From Coxiellaceae bacterium (lineage in GTDB: Bacteria; Pseudomonadota; Gammaproteobacteria; GCA-013414725), in the NCBI GenBank assembly GCA_013414725.1, contig CP058706.1:1736932-1742055 (forward strand): 5,124 nt of DNA, read 5' to 3'. Positions 1 through 4,537 of this stretch are shown here, piece after piece; the stretch's first letter is position 1, and every line of letters begins with the position of its first letter. A program made the position numbers and the translations under genes. The notes beneath the pieces are model-generated. The model saw only the letters and a list, made by a program, of their open reading frames with translations. It was not told where the DNA came from and did not search any database.

Positions 1-87
1 GGGCACGCCGATGAAGTGGGTAATTTTAGTAATAAGCTTGGTATGGCATTGTTGATAAAAACTAAGCTCGGTCACAAATTTGCGCAT
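1..87 (-). CDS. Mpo1-like (DUF962) family protein, N-terminal fragment
   Basis: The minus strand from 87 encodes 29 residues and runs off the left edge of the window, so the C-terminal part is missing. It begins MRKFVTELSFYQQCH and ends HFIGVP. A Tyr and a His about ten residues before a His-x-x-Gly-Val-Pro match the start of DUF962/Mpo1-like proteins, whose N-terminus usually reads Y-x3-H, then a stretch ending in H-x-IG-x-P. Yeast Mpo1 is an ER-associated iron-dependent dioxygenase of 2-hydroxy fatty acids; bacterial members are small membrane proteins with less certain function. A clear Shine-Dalgarno sequence (AGGAG, 96-100) sits 8 bases before the ATG. The gene is divergent from the lipoprotein gene at 176, with 88 bases between the two starts. 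The family call rests on 29 residues only; membrane segments would lie beyond the edge. Confidence 0.62.
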   Translation of the reverse strand, partial: MRKFVTELSFYQQCHTKLITKITHFIGVP

Positions 88-130
88 AAGAAACACTCCT
101 TTTTTCTCCTGTAGATAATCTTACTATAGA

Positions 131-139
131 TGTTATAAT
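131..139 (+). promoter_or_regulatory. Extended -10 promoter of the lipoprotein gene
   Basis: TGTTATAAT is a perfect extended -10 element (TG-n-TATAAT). No good -35 hexamer lies 17 bases upstream, which is usual for extended -10 promoters. Transcription would start near 146, leaving about 30 bases of leader containing the Shine-Dalgarno AGAAGGA (161-167) before the ATG at 176. The same interval must also hold the promoter of the divergent Mpo1-like gene. On the minus strand TTGTTA, 17 bases, then TATAAC is a possible but weaker match overlapping this site. Confidence 0.6.
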
Positions 140-175
140 CCGCTCAAATTTGTCTAACAAAGAAGGACCTAATTT

Positions 176-427
176 ATGCGTAAAACTGTTCGCCCCGCCT
201 TAATAGCCGTTGTTGCATTGTCCCTGGCTGGTTGTCTTAAACCAGGCAAAATCAATTTAGGTAGTTCTGAAAGCCATGAAAGCCATGGTGGCAAACAAGC
301 AAGCGTTGCTGCCACACCGGCAAAGACGGTGGTGCAACAAACTAAACAATCATTGGATCCGGCGACCCAAGAGCAAATTAATGCAGCAGTGATGAGTATG
401 TTGGCCAGTGGTCAAACCACTCCTTGA
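176..427 (+). CDS. Outer-membrane lipoprotein, N-terminal part (frameshifted)
   Basis: This 83-codon frame starts at an ATG with a good Shine-Dalgarno (AGAAGGA, 8 bases upstream). Residues 1-20 form a classic lipoprotein signal: a basic N-terminus (MRKTVR), a hydrophobic core and the lipobox L17-A18-G19-C20. Cys20 would be lipidated and become residue 1 of the mature protein. The next residues are Leu-Lys rather than Asp, which favours outer-membrane sorting by Lol. The mature part has a His/Ser-rich stretch (ESHESH) and then a polar helix ending in MSMLASGQTTP. It stops at 425-427 exactly where the conserved C-terminal domain of the family should begin, and that domain is found in the -1 frame just after. 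As it stands the product would be a truncated lipoprotein of 64 mature residues. Confidence 0.8.
   Translation: MRKTVRPALIAVVALSLAGCLKPGKINLGSSESHESHGGKQASVAATPAKTVVQQTKQSLDPATQEQINAAVMSMLASGQTTP
269..286 (+). repeat. 9-bp tandem duplication in the lipoprotein gene
   Basis: GAAAGCCAT occurs twice back to back (269-277 and 278-286) and encodes Glu-Ser-His twice in the mature N-terminal region of the lipoprotein. The unit is a multiple of three, so copy-number change would not alter the frame. Confidence 0.8.
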
Positions 428-606
428 AATCAGCGACCGCGTCTGGCACAGTCGTACCAGGCAAACTTTATAAACAAGGAGTGCGTTTCTGCCGTCCTTA
501 TAAGGTTGAAATTACCACTAAAAACCATGCAGCAGAAACTATCAAGCAAACTGCTTGCCAAGGCAAAAAGGCTGGGTAATTTATAAATAATAAGCATTTT
601 AAAAAC

Positions 607-648
607 ATAAGGTGGGCCATTTCGTATGATTCACCTTATTTTCTTTTC
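607..648. terminator. Bidirectional intrinsic terminator
   Basis: ATAAGGTG (607-614) pairs perfectly with CACCTTAT (632-639). Inside the loop CAT (618-620) pairs with ATG (626-628) around TTCGT, lengthening the hairpin. On the plus strand the stem is followed by TTTTCTTTT. On the minus strand it is followed by five T (complement of 601-605). It lies 27 bases after the repaired stop of the lipoprotein gene and just downstream of the decayed leftward gene, so it fits a shared terminator between two converging genes. Confidence 0.8.
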
Positions 649-766
649 TGAAATAATTAATTTCATTGGCTAGTATAGTAGTTAATCAAACTTTTATAAA
701 AAATCATGGGATCCATCAGCGTTAAGTTCAGGAGACATGCGCTAATCTTTCTAAGATAACTTCATA
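649..766 (-). other. Remnant 3' region of the decayed gene; no intact gene
   Basis: No intact gene is visible on either strand. On the minus strand, coding-like peptides continue beyond the TGA at 767-769. In the same frame YEVILERLAHVS runs to a TGA at 728-730. Other frames then give MSPELNADGSHDFL, ending at 694, or LNLTLMDPMIFYKSLINYY, ending near 663. These could be the true C-terminus of the large broken gene, broken again, or chance reading. The position directly before the terminator favours the former. The true end cannot be fixed by eye. A short near-palindrome, GAAATAATTAATTTC, lies at 650-664. Confidence 0.35.
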
Positions 767-853
767 TCATGTTTGTTGAATGAAAGTTATTTTTGCTCCA
801 AATATAGAAGAGCCAATTTTTTCAGCATTATCTTGTATTTCTGAGAAATTTAC
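767..853 (-). pseudogene. LRR protein, piece 7: 3' continuation (no own start)
   Basis: Beyond the stop at 850-852, the -1 frame reads VNFSEIQDNAEKIGSSIF, then GAKITFIQQT, to a TGA at 767-769. The mixed polar and hydrophobic composition looks coding. It joins piece 6 by restoring one A in the run at 854-858. The support is composition and position only, so it is weaker than for the upstream joins. Confidence 0.4.
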
Positions 854-1206
854 TTTTTCTTGTTGGCGCTTCTATTAGGTGTGACTACTTTGGCTGCATA
901 TTTTTCTTCTAAAAATTTTTGAATGGCAACTCTTTTGAAGAAATCCAGTTCGATGGATTGAATGCTTTCATTTTGAGGGATGGAGGCATATTCCATCACT
1001 TCGGCCAAGTTGTTTTTCATTGTTACAATCGTTGGAAAATCCATTAATTGTTGGTCGAACAGAAATTCTGGCGGTAATTCATGGGTTTTCCCTCCTAGTT
1101 TTTCCCAGTTTCTTTGGTTGCGTGTTTTAACTGTGTTTTTCTTTAGCTTGGTTTGGATCTGAGGTGGTATTTGTATTTGTATTTGTATTCGCATTTGGCT
1201 CCGCAA
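850..1206 (-). CDS. LRR protein, piece 6: charged C-terminal domain
   Basis: The first start codon in this frame is a TTG (1204-1206) without a Shine-Dalgarno. An ATG at 1192-1194 has GGAG very close upstream. Its first ~20 codons read an Ile-Gln repeat that is the shifted reading of the Asn-Thr linker, so genuine coding in this frame probably begins near 1135. That part reads NTVKTRNQRNWEKLGGK, then HELPPEFLFDQQLMDFPTI and ends in a helical, acidic-then-basic tail (ELDFFKRVAIQKFLEEKY, PNRSANKKK). No family is recognised. The stop at 850-852 follows a five-A run (854-858). With one more A the reading continues as KKKVNFSEIQDNAEKIG, so even this stop is probably not the original one. Confidence 0.55.
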   Translation of the reverse strand: MRSQMRIQIQIQIPPQIQTKLKKNTVKTRNQRNWEKLGGKTHELPPEFLFDQQLMDFPTIVTMKNNLAEVMEYASIPQNESIQSIELDFFKRVAIQKFLEEKYAAKVVTPNRSANKKK

Positions 1207-1313
1207 CTATTACAACTTTTTTCGCAATTTTCCAGCAAAAAGCGATTTTAATGGAGGCTGCGTCAATTTGATTGATAATTTCATGGAGATTGGTGTCTTT
1301 TAAGAAAAAGGAT
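1127..1313 (-). pseudogene. LRR protein, piece 5: helix and Asn/Thr linker (no own start)
   Basis: This piece has no start codon of its own. The frame reads SFFLKDTNLHEIINQID, then AASIKIAFCWKIAKK, then VVIVAEPNANTNTNTNTTS and DPNQAKEK before a stop at 1127-1129. The first part continues the helical region of piece 4. The second is a low-complexity Asn-Thr linker like the one between the LRR modules. Removing one A from the five-A run at 1136-1140 joins it to NTVKTRNQRNWEKLGGK of piece 6. Confidence 0.55.
1166..1194. repeat. Hexanucleotide repeat, Asn-Thr coding
   Basis: Three perfect TTGTAT units (1171-1188) are flanked by degenerate copies (GGTAT before, TCGCAT after). On the coding minus strand they read AATACA, giving Asn-Thr repeats in the linker of the decayed gene, or Ile-Gln in the shifted frame. 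Gain or loss of units would change linker length without shifting the frame. Confidence 0.8.
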
Positions 1314-1944
1314 TTTTTACACTAATTGAGTGAGTGTCTGATGCATTTATAATTGCATCTTTTAGTTCTTCATGAAGCCTGGAATTTTTCTTGCCATTTT
1401 TATCGCAATATTCATCTACCAACCCCTCAGGATTTTTACGTCTATAATAATTGAGTATGGCGAGGCATTCATTGCGGTAAATAGTCATGATCATTTGATT
1501 AATATAGATTTCATTGGTTGTTCTTGGAAAATAGTCTAACAGCCTCAGTCGATTTTCCAGGTCTGAAAATTGCTGGTCATGAAAATTTAAAAAAGATTCG
1601 ATTGGGTCTAGAGTTTGATTGGGGATTTGAGTTTGTGTTATTTGTCTATAAATAAACCAATAATGATCATTAATCAGTCTGCATAAGTTTTCAGAGCATA
1701 ATCCTAATGGGTAAATGAAATTAGTAATTAGATTGTTAGTTTGTTGAAGGTAAGATTTAAACTCATAGCAAGCATCATTTTGATACCATGTCAGCCAGTC
1801 CCAATACTGTTCGCAAATTTGAATCAATAACTGTCTACCTTTTTCTGTCCGGTTCTTTTGATAGTTTTTACCAATTATCTTTAATAGCTCCACAAAAAAA
1901 TTAGGGATGTTCTCACTGGTTTTTAATTCTGTGATATTTGTCAT
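1300..1944 (-). CDS. LRR protein, piece 4: helical region, no known domain
   Basis: A 214-codon frame from an ATG at 1942-1944 that has no Shine-Dalgarno. The same frame is open back to 2043 and reads coding-like there without any start codon (RTVFKKINEHFKQH, then RSDLLKQAQEITNTD), so the ATG is very likely internal. A single extra A in the run at 2031-2036 separates it from piece 3. The content is mostly predicted amphipathic helix, rich in Asn, Gln, Tyr and Trp (for example CEQYWDWLTWYQNDACYEF and INDHYWFIYRQITQ). No signal peptide or transmembrane span is apparent and I do not recognise a family. The final residues NPFS are noise after the A run at 1313-1318; the next frame continues KKSFFLKDTNLHEIINQID. 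Confidence 0.6.
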   Translation of the reverse strand: MTNITELKTSENIPNFFVELLKIIGKNYQKNRTEKGRQLLIQICEQYWDWLTWYQNDACYEFKSYLQQTNNLITNFIYPLGLCSENLCRLINDHYWFIYRQITQTQIPNQTLDPIESFLNFHDQQFSDLENRLRLLDYFPRTTNEIYINQMIMTIYRNECLAILNYYRRKNPEGLVDEYCDKNGKKNSRLHEELKDAIINASDTHSISVKNPFS

Positions 1945-2017
1945 ATCTGTGTTGGTGATTTCTTGTGCTTGTTTGAGTAGGTCTGACCTGTGTTGTTTGA
2001 AATGTTCATTGATTTTT

Positions 2018-2224
2018 TTAAAGACGGTTCTTTTTTCTGGATTCTAACGTGGTCAATATAGTTTGATATGATCTTTGTTTATATAAAGCATTTGTTAATG
2101 GCAGTTTTACGCTGATATTTTTATTTTTGTCTATTATAATGGAAATTTTGTCGATGAAGCTTGGAGTGACTTCATTGTCGCTGATATCAATTTCGATTGA
2201 TTTTGGCCGTGACTGGATTGCGGC
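2018..2224 (-). pseudogene. LRR protein, piece 3: last LRR-like unit (no own start)
   Basis: A stretch too short and start-less to be called as a gene. The frame reads AAIQSRPKSIEIDISDNEV, then TPSFIDKISIIIDKNKN, ISVKLPLTNALYKQRSYQ and TILTTLESR before stopping at 2018-2020. SIEIDISDNEVTPSFID has the form of another leucine/isoleucine-rich repeat, so it continues module 2 naturally after KAIDL. The join needs one base restored in the run of four T (coding strand, 2225-2228). It overlaps the noise end of piece 2 and fills the apparent gap between pieces 2 and 4. Confidence 0.6.
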
Positions 2225-2898
2225 AAAAGGTCAATGGCCTTATCTGCTGTAAAATCAAAGCCAGTTAATTTTAAAAATTCAACTTGTAGGCCATGTTTAA
2301 TTATTTTACTTAATTCTGCTGACGTGAGGTTGGTCATGGTATCAAGTATCAGATAACGTAGCTGGTTGGTTTTGTTGACGGTTCTCAGTAACAGGCCTAT
2401 TTGTTCATTGCTTAAGTTGGTGTTGGCTATATGAAGAGTTTTGCTGCTGCAAGAAGAAAATTGTAATAATTTAAAAACAAAACTCAGTGCTTGATCATTA
2501 AATTCACAGTTTTCACAATATAGCTTAATGAGTGGCAATTTTAGCTCAGTATTAATTGGGGCTTGATCATCAATCAGTGTGACATTGTGTAATGCTAATT
2601 CAAATGGAAGTGGGTCATTTTGATACAACTGTAATATGTCATGTAATTGTGTCTCGGTCATTTGGCAGTCAGTGATTGATATCAAGCCAGAATGACCTGG
2701 GGCAATGATTTTTATCGGATTTGGATCAGTAGAAGACGATCCTTTGACGTCGGTGTTGTTGTTTGTTGTGGTAGTTTGGACTACCAAATCTTGATTGGTT
2801 TCATTGTTATTTGGGTTAGTTTCAAGCGATTTGGGGTCTGATGCTGTCGCCGCTTTAAACTCAGTGGGCTCGCTTTCAATAAATTTGAAGCCTTTCAA
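2134..2898 (-). CDS. LRR protein, piece 2: linker and LRR module 2
   Basis: The frame is open from about 2927 and its first possible start is a TTG at 2896-2898 with no Shine-Dalgarno, so it is probably not a separate gene. The residues before that TTG (IQLNFLK) complete the last repeat of module 1. Residues 10-65 are a low-complexity Asn/Thr/Ser linker (QTTTTNNNTD is typical). From residue 72 the LRR module repeats with the same order as piece 1: LISITDCQMTETQLHDIL, FELALHNVTLID, LIKLYCENCEFNDQAL, KTLHIANTNLSNEQIGLLL, LRYLILDTMTNLTSAELSKI and FLKLTGFDF. By hand count about half the aligned positions match module 1. The reading after AIDLL (about residue 224 on) is frameshift noise; the real continuation is in the next frame from about 2224. 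Confidence 0.65.
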   Translation of the reverse strand: MKGFKFIESEPTEFKAATASDPKSLETNPNNNETNQDLVVQTTTTNNNTDVKGSSSTDPNPIKIIAPGHSGLISITDCQMTETQLHDILQLYQNDPLPFELALHNVTLIDDQAPINTELKLPLIKLYCENCEFNDQALSFVFKLLQFSSCSSKTLHIANTNLSNEQIGLLLRTVNKTNQLRYLILDTMTNLTSAELSKIIKHGLQVEFLKLTGFDFTADKAIDLLPQSSHGQNQSKLISATMKSLQASSTKFPL

Positions 2899-2900
2899 TT

Positions 2901-3437
2901 TTAAAAAATTGAGTTGTATCCTCTTTTAAGTAATTTATACAAATCTAGGAAGGTAATGCTTGAGATTGTGTCCAATATTAAGCTTTGTAAATTTGTTTTA
3001 TGCAGTACGTTCAGTAGTAATCCTATCTGTGTTTTCTCTAAGTTAACTTCGGCTATATGAAGGGTTTTATTGGAGCCGGGTGAAGATTGAAATAGCCTGA
3101 AAAGAATGCCAAGTCCTTCGTCATTGAAGGTACAATTTTCGAAATATAACTGGGTGATGGGTAATCTGAATGAGATTTTATGCATGTTGGAATCAATAAG
3201 GTTAACATGATGTAATGCTAGCCTAAGTGAAAACTCGTTAGTTTCATGACAACGTAATATGTCGAATAATTGTTCATTTGTTAATTGACAGTTGCGGATG
3301 GAAATCAAATGCAGTTGTCGGTTTGTCGAGGATTTTGCTTGATAATTTTCTACTGAAAAAGATTCACTGCTAGTGAAATTTTTTATCGCTATCGTTCTGG
3401 AGTATACTTCAATGGATGCAACATTATGGGTGGGCAT
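2901..3437 (-). CDS. LRR protein, piece 1: N-terminus and LRR module 1
   Basis: This 178-codon piece carries the true start of the broken gene. The ATG (3435-3437) follows AGAGAG (3445-3450) by 7 bases, a fair Shine-Dalgarno. No signal peptide or membrane segment is seen. Residues 1-41 are Ser/Asn-rich. From residue 44 irregular leucine-rich units follow with a spacing of roughly 24-30 residues, of the ribonuclease-inhibitor-like type: LISIRNCQLTNEQLFDIL, LRLALHHVNLID, ITQLYFENCTFNDEGL, KTLHIAEVNLEKTQIGLLL and LQSLILDTISSITFLDLYKLL. The last four residues (YNSIF region) before the TAA are frameshift noise; the genuine continuation IQLNFLKLKGFKF is in the next frame. Such repeats bind proteins. 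The gene diverges from hemB, with 90 bases between starts. Confidence 0.7.
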   Translation of the reverse strand: MPTHNVASIEVYSRTIAIKNFTSSESFSVENYQAKSSTNRQLHLISIRNCQLTNEQLFDILRCHETNEFSLRLALHHVNLIDSNMHKISFRLPITQLYFENCTFNDEGLGILFRLFQSSPGSNKTLHIAEVNLEKTQIGLLLNVLHKTNLQSLILDTISSITFLDLYKLLKRGYNSIF

Positions 3438-3467
3438 AATATATCTCTCTTATCAAAATTCCTGTAG

Positions 3468-3496
3468 TTGACAGGCCAATATATTCGGCCTAAGCT
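3468..3496 (+). promoter_or_regulatory. hemB-radA promoter
   Basis: TTGACA (3468-3473) is a perfect -35 hexamer, followed by a 17-base spacer and TAAGCT (3491-3496) as a weak -10. Transcription would start near 3503, about 25 bases before the ATG at 3528. This makes starts at 3468 or 3498 unlikely, since both would lie upstream of the transcript. The spacer contains AATATATT flanked by GGCC on both sides (3474-3490), an imperfect dyad that could be a binding site or chance. Confidence 0.55.
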
Positions 3497-3527
3497 CATG
3501 GCTAAATTTCAAACTAGGTCAGATTTT

Positions 3528-4535
3528 ATGGTGGCAATTTCCGCTTATTTTCCAACAGCCCGTCTGCGCCGTTTGCGGCAACATCCTCGTGTAAGAGACC
3601 TTGTACGAGAAGTTGAGTTAAACGTCAATGATCTTATTATGCCTTTGTTTGTCCGGGCCAATGGCAGTGGCAAATATCCTATCCAGGCAATGCCTGGCCA
3701 CTATCAGTGGACACTACCTGCCTTAGATGAAATCATTACTCAAGTCCAGAAAAGTGGTGTTCCTGGTGTGTTACTGTTTGGCATTCCAGAGCATAAGGAC
3801 GCTGAAGGATCAGCCGCTTGGCAACCGAATGGCGTTATTCCTATGGCCATTCGTCGGATCAAACAATTAGCGCCGGAATTGTTGGTCATTGCTGATGTAT
3901 GTTTTTGCGAATATACCGACCATGGGCATTGTGGCCTTGTCCAAAATCAACAGGGCGTGGCAGTGGTAGACAATGATGCTACATTGGCATTACTGGCCAA
4001 ACAAGCCGTTGTTTTGGCAGAAGCAGGGGCCGATATGTTGGCGCCCAGCGGAATGATGGATGGTATGGTGCAGGCATTGCGGACAGCATTGGATACAGTG
4101 GGTTATCAACAGCTTCCTATTTTAAGTTATGCTGTGAAATACAGTTCTAGCTTATATGCACCTTTCCGTGAGGCGGCGGAAGGTGTGCCGCAATTTGGTA
4201 ATCGCAGTGGTTACCAAATGGACATTGCTAATGCCAAAGAGGCATTGCGTGAGGCTGCATTGGATATCAATGAGGGGGCAGACATGTTAATGGTCAAGCC
4301 AGCTCTAGCATATTTAGATATTATTTATCGGGTCAAACAAGCTTTTCCAGAGGTGCCGATGGCGGCTTATCATGTTAGTGGGGAGTTTGCCATGCTAAAA
4401 GCGGCTGCGATGCAAGGTTGGCTTGATGAGGCGAAAGTGGCTTTGGAAACATTGACGGCCATTAAACGAGCCGGTGCTGATTTCATTATTACTTATTATG
4501 CCCTTGAGGCAGCGCATTGGTTAAAGATGGAATAG
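3528..4535 (+). CDS. hemB: 5-aminolevulinate dehydratase (porphobilinogen synthase)
   Basis: The enzyme condenses two 5-aminolevulinate molecules to porphobilinogen, the first shared step of heme and other tetrapyrroles, in the cytosol, usually as an octamer. The frame is intact with 335 residues, normal for the family. The N-terminal arm PTARLRRLRQHPRVRDLVRE and LIMPLFV are typical. ADVCFCEYTDHGHCG gives Cys125, Cys127 and Cys135, the catalytic zinc ligands, so this is a zinc-type and not a magnesium-only enzyme. The two active-site lysines are Lys204 in SYAVKYSS and Lys257 in MLMVKPALAYLD; the latter forms the Schiff base with substrate. The ATG at 3528 is preferred because AGGT lies 9 bases before it and a promoter ends just upstream. 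An ATG at 3498 or TTG at 3468 would add 10 or 20 unconserved residues. It is followed by radA after two bases and is probably co-transcribed with it. Confidence 0.96.
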   Translation: MVAISAYFPTARLRRLRQHPRVRDLVREVELNVNDLIMPLFVRANGSGKYPIQAMPGHYQWTLPALDEIITQVQKSGVPGVLLFGIPEHKDAEGSAAWQPNGVIPMAIRRIKQLAPELLVIADVCFCEYTDHGHCGLVQNQQGVAVVDNDATLALLAKQAVVLAEAGADMLAPSGMMDGMVQALRTALDTVGYQQLPILSYAVKYSSSLYAPFREAAEGVPQFGNRSGYQMDIANAKEALREAALDINEGADMLMVKPALAYLDIIYRVKQAFPEVPMAAYHVSGEFAMLKAAAMQGWLDEAKVALETLTAIKRAGADFIITYYALEAAHWLKME

Positions 4536-4537
4536 TC

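Larger units (their letters stand above)
176..579 (+). pseudogene. Whole frameshifted lipoprotein gene, 17 kDa surface-antigen-like
   Basis: The -1 frame is open from 394 and runs past the TGA at 425-427 to a TAA at 577-579. Restoring one base, most simply a second G in TTGAAA near 426, joins the frames to read QTTPWKSATASGTVVP, then KLYKQGVRFCRPYKVEI, and ends TACQGKKAG. This follows the C-terminal pattern known from Rickettsia 17 kDa antigen-like and related gammaproteobacterial lipoproteins: a Trp, then G-x-V-x-P, a Tyr, a CR-x-Y, and a final Ala/Thr-Cys. The two Cys may form a disulfide in the periplasm. The intact protein would be about 133 residues. No slippery heptamer is present at the junction, so programmed frameshifting is unlikely. 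A real single-base deletion or a sequence error are the two explanations. Family assignment is from memory of the pattern, not a search. Confidence 0.72.
767..3437 (-). pseudogene. Large decayed LRR-domain gene, six frameshifts
   Basis: Seven consecutive minus-strand pieces join end to end if six single-base indels are repaired. They lie near 2919-2921 (base lost), 2225-2228 (T lost on the coding strand), 2031-2036 (A gained), 1313-1318 (A lost), 1136-1140 (A gained) and 854-858 (A lost). The repaired frame is about 890 codons. Its order is a short Ser-rich N-terminus, LRR module 1, an Asn/Thr-rich linker, LRR module 2, a final LRR-like unit, a long helical region, an Asn/Thr repeat linker and a charged C-terminal domain. 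The strongest proof is the first junction: after repair, LLKRG-IQLNFLKLKGFKF lines up with IIKHG-LQVEFLKLTGFDF of the second module. Internal pieces lack Shine-Dalgarno sites, and several have coding-like residues upstream of any start codon. LRR proteins of this kind are often secreted or host-interacting, but the function here is unknown. Sequencing error in A/T runs remains an alternative. Confidence 0.75.

Noticed and set aside
415..430. Programmed ribosomal frameshift in the lipoprotein gene
   Set aside because: The needed shift is -1, but there is no slippery heptamer and no obvious downstream pseudoknot. CCT-TGA resembles a +1 site, and the +1 frame soon stops without family residues.
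706..760. Short plus-strand peptide beginning MGSISVKFRRHALIF, reminiscent of IS6-type transposase N-termini
   Set aside because: It is only 17 codons with no Shine-Dalgarno, inverted repeats or further transposase sequence; the resemblance is too short to support a mobile element.
980..1162. Plus-strand 60-codon ORF
   Set aside because: It lies wholly antisense to pieces 5 and 6 of the decayed gene, has no Shine-Dalgarno and reads as low-complexity hydrophobic/aromatic residues from reversed A-rich codons.
850..3437. A cluster of four independent small genes in an operon
   Set aside because: Internal starts lack ribosome sites, coding-like sequence continues upstream of them in frame, and the module alignment crosses the first junction.
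3468..3527. TTG (3468) or ATG (3498) as the start of hemB
   Set aside because: The TTG is part of a perfect -35 hexamer and the ATG at 3498 lies next to the -10, upstream of the predicted transcript start. The added residues do not resemble known HemB N-termini.
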